64,000 nucleotides of DNA from Kappaphycus alvarezii (taxonomy: Eukaryota; Rhodophyta; Florideophyceae; Gigartinales; Solieriaceae): NCBI GenBank assembly GCA_002205965.3, contig NADL03000699.1:1612001-1676000 (forward strand). Direction: 5' to 3'. The stretch's first letter is position 1; each line of letters begins with the position of its first letter. Under the pieces are notes generated by a model. That model was not told where the DNA came from and did not search any database. It worked only from the letters and a program-made list of their open reading frames with translations. A program made the position numbers and the translations under genes. Of the stretch, positions 23,851 to 34,370 are shown piece by piece.

Positions 23851-25469
23851 AGAGCCATCGTTTCATTTGTTCATAAGAGCCTCTTCATAAACATCTTGAT
23901 GATACTAATTGCTTGAACTCACTTTCATATCTATCTTGCTTGGGTTTTTTATAGATACACACCTCAACGGAATTATTAGATGCCTGAGGTCCTCAACGGT
24001 AATTTATCTTCATTTATCTTCAGATACATATTCATGGGTTTCATCACTGCAGTCGGTGTAAATGGCCTTAATTCAGTACTATATCTCAGTTGGGGGCAAC
24101 TATTCATTAATCCGATCAGGATAAGTTATTATCACTTTTCTCTTATTTATAACCCATATATTCTACCTCATATATATAAAACAAATCTATTAAGGCTGCT
24201 GTCATTGATTTGGCCACAATTCTGCCTCTTTCCACTATTAAACCATGATGGTATTGTATGATATCAACAATTACACACGCAAGTGATAAACATTATATTT
24301 TCGCTCTTCCAGAGCTTCATAGGATTTAGTTGACTCTCTCGTATGAATTATAAATATTTTTTTGTATATAAAGCGTTCACCACTGCCTGAGTCCGGAATA
24401 AAGGTGATATGTTTGCATGGAAAAGCAGGGAATCGGCTGCTATCATCAAGGAATTGCTCGTTCTCCCAGGAACACCAATAAATTCTGTGCAATGCGGCGT
24501 ATTTTTATGAATTTCTATAACTACTTGTCTCAAGAATTAGTTTCGATGAAATTTATCTGCTTCTTCGCCAAAATAAGTATATTTGATAAAGTATTCCTAT
24601 TTTTGCTCAACTCGCGAGTTGAGTCCATTAAAAGCGTCGTAAAAATCCACATTCCTAGCACGTGGAGCTGGAGCTACATTCAAAGAACATTATTGGATAA
24701 AATTCACCTAGTACCTCGAGACACATATAAAGGACGTCTCTTTCTTGCCAAATACATCATCATTTACTAATGAACCAATTTTCGAAGCCCATGAGCTGCG
24801 TGGAAGAATTCATAGCTCAAATATAATCAGATGCGGCACAAAAGGGTAGAAAGATGGGAAGTTCTTGAATGTGAGCGATCATGTTGATATTCGGTATCAG
24901 AAATACAAGGGAGAACTTTGTTTCGGAATCTGGCCAAGTTTCCTACCAGAATCTATTACATTAATTTCTTTAATATCCAGAGCAGCTCTAATAGAACATC
25001 TTCATATTTCGTTCAGCTCAGAAAATGTAATTGTAGCTGTATACAAAGAATTCAATGCGATTGAACGAAAGATTAATCCCAAAGTCGAGTGAAAACTATT
25101 TGCCAACGGCAAGATGATTCTCCAAAGATGAATAGAAAATGTCTATACAACATTAAAATTAAATATAAGATACTATTATATTTGGGTACGGGAACAAATT
25201 TATCTGCTTCATGAATGTGCTGTCAAGAACTTTTACGAGAAAAAAAATCGGATACCCATGAAGCAGTTGCGCGAACCGAAACCTTTTCCGCTGCTTAGCT
25301 TTAAGGAATACTGTAACCATTTTCGACACTAATGCGTTATGTTATCAATCCCTAAAATTATTTCTTTCCAACATCCCTAAATTCATGCTTTTCATCGTCT
25401 GAAACTTTATGTACTCCTCAATCAACCATTATCATGATGTTTGCGATTACTGAGCATTAAATTCAAGAG
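23851..25469. other. No confident gene; a few open frames
   Basis: Open frames of 73 (24271-24492, -), 117 (24417-24770, +) and 75 codons (24865-25092, +) overlap or adjoin. The minus frame (RIYWCSWENEQFLDDSSRF..) and the last plus frame have ordinary protein-like composition, but I recognise no domain and cannot tell which strand is coding. No transposon match. Confidence 0.3.
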
Positions 25470-25815
25470 GTTATAAACTAAAATCTAGAACATCCATCGA
25501 AAGCTTGCCTCATGGAAAGTACGGTTCGAGACCGTGTTTCAGGATAGTTCTCATGCCTGCTGCCGAGCTCACTTCAACACATATCTAACTTCCTATGTAC
25601 GGAACTATGTCCTTGTTCAAGGATCATTCGCAATCCATATTATCTTCTGTTAATCTTGTATTTAAAGAGCCGAACACCTCCAATCTATATCAAATTGCTC
25701 ACCGCAAGCGAGAAACAGCTGGCCTCTGACACAGGGTGCCCGACGCTGCCGGACACGAAATTATACCTGAAGAGTACTGATGCTCAACACTGGGCAGAAT
25801 TTGGAAGTTGTGCCT
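25470..25815 (+). repeat. 330-bp dispersed repeat, copy 2 (SINE candidate)
   Basis: Inverted partner of 20200-20545. It contains the perfect B box GGTTCGAGACC near 25531 in the stem ACGGT..ACCGT. It ends directly before the LPMO inverted-duplication arm (first matched base 25848). A pair of ordinary dispersed repeats in opposite orientation explains it; terminal inverted repeats of one 5.6-kb transposon are the alternative, but no transposase lies between them. Confidence 0.5.
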
Positions 25816-26013
25816 TGAAACTGTCTACATTGTCACGCATAGATTACTCGCCCAATCAATTTTGCGGTCTATCTCCTCGCCCTCTTTTCTAACTGAGTTT
25901 CTTCTACTACCATTATGATCATTGACCTTTTCCTTGAGTCTGCACCCGTTACAATCACCTCTGCCATGCGTCACAACATGCGTCACCCGTGGTACACTAC
26001 GATCCGTGAGATC

Positions 26014-26760
26014 TCATGCCGCACTATTCATAACATCCGCAACAGTAATTGGAGGTAGACCCCCATCGCGGAAGACTCTCGGAATCGCTGCAAACGTCTC
26101 CTTCTGGGGACATCCATACTCACAATCTCCAATAGCATCTGAAGATGTTCTGCACTGGCCATTCTCAATTTTTGAACCTTCTCCAGCTTCAAAATATGGA
26201 AGGTGACTGCCCCCTAGGGGATCTCCGCCCTGCACACGAACTACGGCACATGAATAGTAGTCTGAGAACTGACCCAAGTCTCTCTGGTATCGTATTCCAC
26301 CATACCAGACGTATCCCATGATGTAGACCCCATCCGGATATACAGAGGGAATCTTCACATTAGTAGAATATGCCTCCCGACGCGAGTCAGTGCCGCAATC
26401 TTCAGAAGGAGCGCATTTGTACTCGCCTGTTTCCCAGCAACCGTGTTTCAGAGTGAAACGATTATGCGCGGGGCGTTCGTATCGGAGATTTACAGGAACA
26501 AGGGCGAGACGATAGAATCCACCGTGGTGATTGTTGCGGTTCCACGTGACGCGAATGACTTCACCACGTCGATATGTAGCGACTGGGGAACCAGGGGAGG
26601 AGGATGCAGGGCAGGCATTGGTGCATGTCTGGCCGTCCTCGCACTTGAAGAATTTTGGGGAGGAGGGAGTGGGTTGAGTCATCCAGTTGTGGGAGATGAC
26701 GTGGGAGATGAGCAGTGAGATGATAACAATGCTCAGAAGAGAAATATGACGTTGATGCAT
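26014..26760 (-). CDS. Secreted lytic polysaccharide monooxygenase-like protein
   Basis: 248 residues, one exon. Residues 1-23 are a signal peptide (basic start, hydrophobic LLSIVIISLLISHVIS) cleaved so that the mature protein begins with His24 (HNWMTQP), as the copper-binding histidine brace of LPMOs requires. A second histidine lies at 78/79 in NNHHGGFYRLALVP. FSDYYSC (Tyr168/169) suits the axial aromatic position. Ten cysteines (40, 46, 50, 108, 116, 122, 171 and three near 205-220) suggest disulphides typical of a secreted enzyme. IPSVYPDGVYIMGYVWYGG matches the core-strand pattern of chitin/cellulose-active LPMO folds. In known families the enzyme cleaves polysaccharide chains by copper-dependent oxidation outside the cell. 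I cannot assign the AA family or substrate from memory. The second copy at 63092 is frameshifted, so this is the intact one. Confidence 0.8.
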   Translation of the reverse strand: MHQRHISLLSIVIISLLISHVISHNWMTQPTPSSPKFFKCEDGQTCTNACPASSSPGSPVATYRRGEVIRVTWNRNNHHGGFYRLALVPVNLRYERPAHNRFTLKHGCWETGEYKCAPSEDCGTDSRREAYSTNVKIPSVYPDGVYIMGYVWYGGIRYQRDLGQFSDYYSCAVVRVQGGDPLGGSHLPYFEAGEGSKIENGQCRTSSDAIGDCEYGCPQKETFAAIPRVFRDGGLPPITVADVMNSAA

Positions 26761-26892
26761 TTTGTTTTCGCTAGAGGCGAACTATCGGAGTAGTAGTTTC
26801 AAATGCAAACGGATGTATCGAAGGAAAACTACTCGAGAAAGTGCGTGGTGGGGAGGGGATGGTCGATTGATGGAGAGACGAAAAAGTGGGAC

Positions 26893-26903
26893 TAAATATA
26901 CTT
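26893..26903 (-). promoter_or_regulatory. TATA box of the LPMO-like gene
   Basis: AGTATATTTAGTCCC on the minus strand, about 135 bases upstream of the ATG at 26760. The same sequence lies upstream of the second copy (62950-62960), unchanged. It is the only TATA-like motif near the gene. Confidence 0.45.
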
Positions 26904-26985
26904 TTCCCGAAGCCCGGACGGTAGGATGTAAGGTTCTGCTGACATGTAGAATTGAGTAAAGCTTTCTGAGGAAAAGACTGCTGAT

Positions 26986-27204
26986 ATGGTCGATTCGCTT
27001 TGTTATTGGATAGCCGAACCGCGCCTCTCGAATATTAAAGAACCAGGTTCTCGTTTTTATTGGATTCGAGGAAAGATTACACTACTTCGGTGGCAAAAGA
27101 GAAAAATGGCGAGGGTGGAAGGAGTGGTACTGTTGCCAGGAAGGACTGGCGGACTACGAAAGGATGTAAGGAAATTGGACGTTCACAAAGCAGTTATTTT
27201 GTAA
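26986..27204 (+). CDS. 72-codon open frame conserved in both duplication arms, unknown
   Basis: Divergent from the LPMO-like gene. MVDSLCYWIAEPRLSNIKEP.., basic C-terminal half. The other arm (62649-62867, minus) keeps the frame open with about five amino-acid changes in 72 and no indel. At about 98% DNA identity an open frame this short can survive by chance, and most differences change residues, so this is weak evidence for a protein. It may be 5' flanking or untranslated sequence. Confidence 0.2.
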   Translation: MVDSLCYWIAEPRLSNIKEPGSRFYWIRGKITLLRWQKRKMARVEGVVLLPGRTGGLRKDVRKLDVHKAVIL

Positions 27205-27668
27205 TGGTGATTGGAAATGTGAGGATTCAAGTGTAATTAGGAACGAGCATTTAGGAAGACTTGTTCTGGGGTCGGAAAATCGGATCAAACGGGATCGAGG
27301 AAAGTTTGGAATGATCCTGCGCTCAGATAACATGAAAAGACATCGGATGGAAAATGGTCACAGGACAGGAGGGGCAAAATCGCAAGGGTCCTGGAAGCAT
27401 ACGACGCAATCTTTTACGGAAGTCATGATCGGGCAGGGTAGAATTTCTGGAATTCATAATGTTAGCGGTAGTTGGTGAGTTCCAGTTTCATATTTTTTCC
27501 TTAATGCATTGGGAAGTGCATTTGCTAGATGGTTGTACATGAATCGATAACTGAAGAAATAGTGGGTGCTTGTACCGCGAAACACCGGAAGGCTGAAAAC
27601 AAGTGGAGTTTCGGAGGTAGGCATGGTGTAATGAAGACGGTTACAGTCGACAGAATTAGATGTACGAA

Positions 27669-27906
27669 ACGTATCTTTTAAGGAGGTGGCGGTTACAGGC
27701 ACTCCGAGCCACTAATGACTGTGAATATTTGGAGGATACTGTCAAGATCCTTTGGAAATCGTAGTCTTAAATCCCGGATGTATTAGACGTACCTTTTAAG
27801 GGGGTGGCGGTGACAGTGACAGGTACTCCCAGCCTTGAATGACTGCGAATAGTTGGAGGATACCGTCAAGATCCTGGCAACACCACAGTCTTAAATCCCG
27901 GGTGCA
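27669..27906 (+). repeat. Two tandem units of about 120 bp
   Basis: Unit 1 (about 27669-27788) and unit 2 (about 27788-27906) share CGTA.CTTTTAAGG.GGTGG, CAGGCACTCC-like, AATGACTG.GAATA, TTGGAGGATAC.GTCAAG and TCTTAAATCCCGG.TG.ATT. Both units are also present in the other arm (61930-62170). Position: roughly 0.9-1.1 kb upstream of the LPMO start codon. Confidence 0.75.
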
Positions 27907-28200
27907 TTCTAGGGAGCATTCCAGAATTTCAAATTTCAAACCAATCACCCTCCCTTCGTGCGTCATTGGGAAAGATCGATACATGAATAGTGTTTTTACA
28001 CAGTTTGCCAATGAGGTCCCCAAATGTCCCCATTTTTAGGCCACCTTTTTCCTATTGGAGGATTAATCTCGACTACCGATAGGAGAAGTACGTGGTAGAT
28101 CTTTACGAGTTGAACAGTATGGCACAGAAGCGTTTGGAGGTATTCAGAAATTAACTACGGATGCAGGCGGCGGGTGGAAACCTATTGCGCCTGCATCACT

Positions 28201-28315
28201 GATAGGGAAGGTTTGTGTGTTTTACTTTTGGAAGATATATCCGATCTATCCCATAATTTTACAGACAACTACAATCGACCCGAAAAGTTATGCAGACACA
28301 GTAATGGGGAAGGAA
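28201..28315 (+). mobile_element. Short mobile module, copy 1, with 11-bp target duplication
   Basis: 115 bp between two copies of CCTGCATCACT (28190-28200 and 28316-28326). Removing it restores alignment with the related sequence at about 44885-44910, which lacks the insert, so it is a true insertion. Its interior (GAAGGTTTG..GTTTTAC..TGGAAGATATATCC..CTATCCCATA..CCGACACAG-like end) is shared with 52019-52090, 52855-52956 and 61354-61467. No inverted termini; GGGAAGG/GGGGAAGG occur at both ends in the same direction. No transposase-sized coding capacity. Confidence 0.8.
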
Positions 28316-28640
28316 CCTGCATCACTTGGAGATTAAACGCAAAAATGGTAACGAAATCGCGAAGCTCCTGTTGAGGGGACGAACCGCGACGGGAAGCAGC
28401 GAAGGGAGCAAGGCGGCGGAAGAAACCCTGGCTGTCGTCTCCCAAGGCGCCATAGCTATCAATCCCAACAGAGGAGGATATCGTTTTGCTCGCAGTAAGT
28501 GCCGTAATGACGATGTTTCTCAAGCTCTGCGAGTGTCGCCGCAGCGCGTGCGGTAGCCGCACTTGGCGAGATGTGGCGGCGAGCAGAGGGGTGGGCGACA
28601 GTAACGTCGACGGCGATAGATCGATTATGTCTGGGATAGG
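28316..28640. pseudogene. Retroelement fragment homologous to 44580-44910
   Basis: GC-rich DNA matching the inverted segment at 44580-44910. The frame conserved best is minus here and plus there: ISSS..ID.Y.ALGDDSQGF.RRLA.FAASR.GS..QQ.LRDFVT. That pattern resembles a segment lying before the reverse transcriptase in the RT/nuclease elements as I remember them, so I infer an N-terminal fragment of such an element. The opposite strand is also open (AKLLL..TGSSE.SKAAEETLAVV), so the coding strand is not certain. Confidence 0.4.
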
Positions 28641-28741
28641 GTTGGAAAATTAAAAAGATTGTAGAAGGTGGCCTTCTAGGAGGGGGGGGAGGGTTCCATA
28701 GCCGTGTATTCCTCTCCCACCCCCGCCACCAACGACCAGAA

Positions 28742-29026
28742 TTGTTTATACGGTATACTAATACCCCAGCGACCTTTCAACGAGCGTTGCATATCCTGCT
28801 CGCAAGGCTCAAGAGGCAATCATGCCTAGTTTGTCTTGATGATGTAATCATCTACTCTCAAGATATAGAGACGCATTATCGTCATGTTGAGGATTTCCTC
28901 ATAATACTCCACAACGCAGGAGTCACACTGAACTTTAAGAAGTTTGATCTCTTTCGCGGTACAGTGACTTTCGCGGGTGTGGCTGAACGTTCCAGAGCCA
29001 CACCCTGCGACGCCGACAACAATTAA
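28742..29026 (+). pseudogene. Gypsy-type reverse transcriptase fragment of a third family
   Basis: 95 codons: NTPATFQRALHILLARLKRQ then CLVCLDDVIIYSQDIETH and HVEDFLIILHNAGVTLNFKK. These are the RT blocks N.PATFQR, YLDDV (Tyr replaced by Cys here) and the following helix of Ty3/gypsy RT. It differs from the RTs of G1 (YIDDVVIFSKTLDQH) and G5, so it is a separate family. Truncated on both sides; G5 sits just downstream. Confidence 0.8.
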
Positions 29027-29075
29027 AAAGAATTAAAATACTGTAGTAGAAAATAACTCTAGATTACAGACGCTC

Positions 29076-29357
29076 TGTCGCGCGAGTTTCGTTTCACGCG
29101 ACTCCCATCGTCGCTGTTTGAATGAACCGGTTCGCTCGTACAGTATACAGTACTATTGTACACTGTATGAGCGGGAAGTGGGCTCGTACAGTGTACAACG
29201 GTAGTGTACACTGTACTTGCACTGTACACGCGTAGAAACCACGGACCAGCCGCCCCTATTATAGGACGAGAGGGCTGCTGGAATCGGGTGGAAGGGAAGG
29301 TAGATTCAACTTTGCCGAAACACAAAAAAAGAGAGTACACAGAAAACAAGCATTTCA
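29076..29357 (+). repeat. 5' LTR of G5
   Basis: 282 bp. Contains five GTACA/TGTAC-type inverted motifs in 95 bases (29137-29231), and downstream CTATTATAGGACG-type sequence before GGGAAGG. Start TGTCGCGCGAG, end GCATTTCA. Matches the 3' LTR with many substitutions. Confidence 0.8.
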
Positions 29358-29389
29358 TAGTACTACATCCAAGGTCGACTACGAACATG

Positions 29390-30508
29390 AACGATTTCCC
29401 GAGACCCCACGTTTTCTTCGACGGTTCCCCTTCTTTCTATGTCGCAAGCTTCCTTTTCACGTACGAAAATGTCGTTATGCACGGCAAAAGATACGAGAAA
29501 AAAAGCGCTCCAGATCCTTCGCGGCCTCGAGGAAAAGGCGCTTCATATCCTTTCCCGCCTCGAGAAGAGGGACTCCAGATCCTTTGCCGCCTCGAGAAAA
29601 AGGCGCCCCAGATCCTTTGTCACATCGAGGGCGCGGCGTTTGAGCGTTAATACGATGCTTTTGCGACAGTCGAAGCATGGACCGAGGAGGCGAGGGACTA
29701 TTCAACAGTTAAGGCCAAGCTCATCGCGGAGTGTGGGAAGACCCCAAACCAGAGAGAAGAACTACAGAAGGCTATCAAAGCTACGTTGGACCTGAACTTA
29801 TCGGGTTCCCTGGCGCAGTTGGACCCTCTATGTGAGACAGTTGGATGCAATGATACGCTTTGTTCGGTCTGCTTCAGAAGTAATGGCTGAAAATCAAGAC
29901 ATAGCCCAGTTTGTGATATTTTGAGGCCCCATGAACGTCAAGGGGCCCAGGAAGGCAATCACGGACCTCATAAGTGGACAGAGGACGTTCTATGGAGAAA
30001 AAAGCCAAGAAGCCTCATCGAGTGGAATGCCGAAGAAAATCCTCCCAAAGCCAGATGCTCGTAGTTCTTAGCATCTAGAAAACAAGGTGGATAAGTTTGT
30101 TGACCAGTTCGCTGAGCTATCGTTGCTCTTAAAGAAACGACTCGACGTAACGACGCCGTCGGTGAAGACGGATGCAGATGATTTTTGCAGTTACTGCAAC
30201 CAAAAGGGCCGTAGGGCGAGCCGTTGCCAGCGAAATCCGCGTAGAGATACACTTTGTACAATTTGTGGGAGAAGTGGCCATTCGGAGGCAACATTCTGGT
30301 CCAAGAACCTTCGTGGTGATGATTGGCGAGGCGGAGTCGCTAGGGCCCGGTTTGAGTCTGGAGAAGAGTTCAAAATGAAAAAGCGGAAGGACGATGACAA
30401 GGTCGCCAATGTTCAGGAATCGCAAAAAGGAGGTTCTTGCCGCCGCGAAGAAAAGTGCGAGCGTGTAGGTACTCCCGAAACAGTGGAGGCAAAACTTTAT
30501 GGATCTTG
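29390..30508 (+). pseudogene. G5 Gag remains with two zinc knuckles
   Basis: Plus-strand frames between the 5' LTR and 30508. Around 30180-30300 are CSYCNQKGRRASRC and CTICGRSGHSEATF, matching the two CX2CX4HX4C knuckles of G1 Gag (CSYCHKPGHFANRC, CGKCGRYGHHESNC). In G5 the first has Arg for His and the second Phe for the last Cys, so each knuckle has lost one zinc ligand. Upstream, 29690-30010 carries a helix-rich segment (AKLIAEC.., ATLDLNLSGSLAQL) that is unlike G1 Gag. Confidence 0.7.
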
Positions 30509-30809
30509 ATGCCATCTTGAACAAGCCCCCTGCTAATCTTCCGCCGATGATGGCTTCCGTCCCAAGGACGAAGATTAAGAGAGGACACTGCAAGTCGATG
30601 AAGAAATCTGGCGGACTCCAGGATCATGTAGGGAAGTATAACGTAATCGCTAAACTGGCTTCCGCTGCCACAGGGATGAACTTCGGGCAACTATTGCGCG
30701 GGGATGCTGAGGGGGCCAGAAAGGTTTTAAGGAGATTGTTATCCAAGAGGTTACCGGTTACACATAAGTCGATGGCTAACTCTTGAGGAGGTCCACGCAG
30801 ACTAAAGGC

Positions 30810-31508
30810 AGTAGACGTGAAGGCATATCGAACGGAGACTCATGCCCTTTTGGACACGGGTGCAGTTCCTAACCTGATCTCTTGGACCTCTGCAAAATGC
30901 TTGCCCTCATCCTGACAGAAACCGATCGTCAGGTGACGCTAGCAGACGTAACTGTCTCAGAAGTTCTTGGTTGTCTCAAAGGAGTGCCAGTGTCTTATGG
31001 GTCAATGGTTGTGCATCTAGAGTTCCTGGTGGTCAATAATGCCCCTTTTGACGTTCTCGTTGGAAGTCTGACTCTGGAAGCTCTCCAGAAGCGCATTGAT
31101 TATGCACTCCAACATGTCACTTTGGTTATTGGAGAAGAAGGTGTTGTGTTACCATTCGTCAATGAGCCGTCCGGAATCAATGGGGCTCAGACAGACAGTG
31201 AGGACTTCACGTCCCTCGAAGATTCGGACAATGAGGAATCTCTCCCCCCTTTCTCGTTGTCTAGCGAAAGCGATGGTGGATCGGATACCGAACAAGACTT
31301 GGTCTTAGCCATCATTAACAAGGAGCCGTACGAGCTTTATCTACCTCGCTCAGCGAAGACTGAAGTTAAGGAAGAGGTGAAAGTGAATGTGGGCCGCTCG
31401 GCTCTATTGGTCTCGAAGCTGGACCACCTCGAAGAGAAGAATCAGAAAGAGCTGGCGAAAGCTCTCAAGGATACAGATTTAATAGCTTGTGACATTCACG
31501 ATCTGTAG
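30810..31508 (+). pseudogene. G5 protease and acidic linker
   Basis: ALLDTGAVPNLIS near 30845-30885 is the aspartic protease active site (DTGA) and matches ALFDSGAVPNLIS of G1. The frame then shifts to 30882-31508, which contains the rest of the protease fold (DVLVGSLTLEAL in place of DAIIGCPTMERL) and a Glu/Asp-rich tail QTDSEDFTSLEDSDNEE, like ETDSEDFTSSYDSEDSE in G1. The protease cuts the polyprotein in active elements. Confidence 0.75.
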
Positions 31509-32810
31509 CCTGCTCATGTGCCGGTGGTACATTCTTTCTGGTTGATGGATGAGACTCCGATATATTCGAAAGCCCGCCGAATGCCGCCGTGGCATACCGA
31601 AGTTGTAAGGAGAGAAGAGAAGGAATTATCGGAAGCTGGAATTATCACGCCGTCGAGGTCCGCCTGGTCCTTTCCGGTAGTGATAGCCACGAAAAAAGAC
31701 GCGAGGCCCCGGTTCTTCGTCGGTTACCGTCAGCTGAACAGGGTGATGAAGCCAGACCGCTGGCCGTTACAGAAAATAGAAGAAATCTTCGACGAACTCT
31801 CTGGCGCAGAGTTCTTCACAACATTGGACCTTTACAAAGGATACTAGCAGGTTAGGATGTCCGAAATTTGTAAGAAAAAGACCAAATATGTCTCTCGATA
31901 CGGATTACACAAATTCGAGGTGATGCTGCTTGGACTCATGAACATTCCAGCGACGTTTCAAAGGATGCATGGATGAGGGAAGTTACCGTTAGCTATGGTT
32001 TTTGTGGCGACATTGTAATATTCTCGAAGACGTTGGAGGAATACATACTTCATTGAAAAGAGGTGTTCAGGAGGATCAAAGAATCGAAGCTGAAGCTGAA
32101 AGTAACCAAGTGCAGCTTTGATCAGTCGAAAGTGAAGTTGCTTGGTCACATCGTTAATTCAAGCGGTGTGAAAGTGGATCCAGACGAGATCAAAGATATT
32201 GTGGATGCTGCGGTGCCGGAAAACGTGGCCTAGCTCAGGAGTTTTCTAGGACTCGAGGGGTACTATCGACGGCTCGCAACGAGGTTAGCAGAAATATGAG
32301 CAGTGTCACACGCGGCGAAGTCTTTCAAGAAGGCTTTCTAATGGACTCCGTAGATGCAAGAGGCTTTTGAATACTTGAAATGGAAATTGAGTACCCCTCC
32401 AGTATTGGCGTTTCCGGATTTCATTTCTCCGTTTTTTGTGGAAACATGCGCCTCTTCGATAGCGCTGGGGGCTGTTATCTCGCAGAAGAAAGAAGACGGG
32501 AAAGTAAATCCCATTCATTTCGCTTCTCTAACGATGACGGACCAAGAAAACCGCTACTACACAAGCGAAAGCGAATCACTCGCCGTGGTTCTCGCCCTGA
32601 AGATGTTTCGAGTCTACCGCCTGTCTAATGAGCCTTTCGTAATTTATACAAACCATCAAGAACTTCAATCATCGTTCAAGAAGAGAGATATTCACGGGCG
32701 GATGGCAAAGAGATGGACATGATGGCGGAATACGACTTCCAGGTCAGGTATCGTCTGGGAACGGCGAATAGTGCGGCAGAATATCTCTCCCGACGACTTA
32801 GCAAGAAGGA
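31509..32810 (+). pseudogene. G5 reverse transcriptase and RNase H remains
   Basis: 31518-31847: SRSAWSFPVVIATKKDARPR, YRQLNR, EFFTTLDLYKGY (RT fingers and the first catalytic Asp region). 31860-31975: FEVMLLGLMNIPATFQR. The YIDD box has decayed to FCGD near 32005. 32100-32330: VKLLGHIVNSSGVKVDPDEI, LGLEGYYRRLA. RNase H 32354-32722: VETCASSIALGAVISQKKED (Asp replaced by Cys at the first catalytic site), ESESLAVVLALK, YTNHQELQ (DHQ changed to NHQ). Stops in several places; inactive. Confidence 0.8.
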
Positions 32811-32844
32811 GGAAAGAATAAACGATGAAAACGTAACATGAGGA

Positions 32845-34074
32845 TTGATAGCAACAATGAATTGTACAGACCCAAAGTTGGACGTTTTGGAACCGCACTT
32901 GCTATACGCAGCACGGTTCCTAGCCAGAAAAAGGGGTCGAAAATCCGACCCGAAGAAGAAGGTCGCAGCTAGACGGAGTTTTAAAGAGTTTTATGCTCAG
33001 GAACGACACCTTATTTCGTCTCGAGAAGGACGGACTCCACATTTTATCTCCGATCGGTCAACACTCGGAGATACTGGCCACTTGGACATCAGCTCGACGA
33101 GAATGTTCGTGAGAAACCGATTCTGGTGGCCTGGGGTGTACCGTGACGTCACCAAGTATGTACGAGGTTGTGATGGGTTTAAGCATACTAGAAGGTTGCC
33201 GACGTAACACAATAGTCTGAGATCTCCCGTTAAGGGACTCTTCGAAACCTTTACTATGGACTTCGCTGGACTATTCAAGCCTTAGAAGACTGGAAAAAGA
33301 TTTATTTTGATTGCTGTGGAACATAGGACGGGGTGGCCCATAGCGTGGGCCACGACGGATTCTACGGCCAATACAGTGATGAGTTTCATCGAGGAAGAGA
33401 CAATAATACAGTTCAGACCGCCGACGAGAATCGTATCGAATAACGCGACTGCTGTTTTGGCGGGATCAATGCAAGAGTACATGAAAGAGAAGGGAGTTGA
33501 GTGGAAGGCGGTGCTTGCTTACACGCCGATTGAAAACGGTCTTGCGGAGCGGATGTTGGGAAATACCAATCACGCGGTCAAAATGTCTATCGTACGCGGT
33601 GGGCCTGACTGGGCAGAAGCCCTCCCCAAAGTCCTATATGTTTACAGCAGACGCGACCGAAGTGACGCCGTTTCACCTTTCCGACTGATGTATGGAATTA
33701 ATCCGAGGATACTGGCCAGTTATTCGGTACCATTTCTCAGTGACGTAGGTCCCTTTTATCGGCTTATTGAGACCTTAGCAGATTCTGGAACGCGGGCTGG
33801 TGTGGTGGAGAAATCTGGCGAACCCCCTAAGACCAAGGGAAACGTCAGGGAGTTCGAAGTTGGGGATGAATTATTGGTGGGCCACGTTGTGGCCTTCAAT
33901 AAAAGGCGCGAGTGGCCTGCCTTTGATTCATATTTATATGGACCGTGCCGGGTGACTAAGGCGAACCACCCTCGCTACGAGTTAATGTCTTTCACCGGCC
34001 GCGTTACAAGGAAAGCAATTCATGCCCGCCGGATTGACCCGTATAAGAAGATGTCGAACAATTTATTCAACTAA
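32845..34074 (+). pseudogene. G5 integrase, second catalytic Asp lost
   Basis: 32845-33207 has the HHCC zinc region in weakened form (LGDTGHLDI, RFWWPGVYRDV, CDGFK in place of CDNCQK). After a stop, 33307-34074 is open for 255 codons with FTMDFAG just upstream, RIVSNNATAVL (the catalytic Asp is Asn; codon 33439-33441) and NGLAERMLG (Glu 33547-33549), 35 residues apart as in D,D(35)E integrases. The C-terminal RVTRKAIHARRIDPY matches G1 RSRRAIHARRLVPY. The protein stops soon after, so the post-integrase duplication of G1 is absent at this position. Confidence 0.85.
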
Positions 34075-34370
34075 GGAAAAGCAAGAAAATCGAGGAAGCA
34101 AGAGAAGAAGAACCGGGAATCAAGTAGATTGAAGAGAAATGACGGAGAATAATTCATGAAAGAAGGATAATACTAAAGAAGCATGAAGAGAAATTGTAAA
34201 CGTGTCGGACGAAGTCTTGAATTTTGAGTAAATAGGGATATGCGCTACTGCCTCCCTGTTTTTCCCTCATCATAGGCTCGTGCTTTCGAACGGACAAGTA
34301 GTTAAGACCAGGACACCGCCTTCCGAACTTTCCTGGAGTCGCAAGCTCCGCCTTCCGGACCTCTCAAACG

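Larger units (their letters stand above)
25848..28110. repeat. Left arm of inverted duplication carrying the LPMO-like gene
   Basis: The reverse complement of 61745-64000 matches this segment at about 98% through most of its length (my estimate from aligned lines), falling off near 28070-28110. The match reaches the last base of the window (25848 pairs with 64000), so the true outer end is unknown. The arm holds the LPMO-like gene, its promoter, a small open frame and a tandem repeat. Confidence 0.9.

Noticed and set aside
20545..25470. A 5.6-kb DNA transposon with 330-bp terminal inverted repeats
   Set aside because: No transposase-like frame between the repeats, and each repeat has an internal pol III box; two dispersed repeats are simpler.
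25922..26206. 94-codon plus frame, identical in both duplication arms (also 63642-63926 minus)
   Set aside because: It is the antisense of the LPMO-like C-terminus; identity follows from the DNA duplication and the sense frame is well supported.
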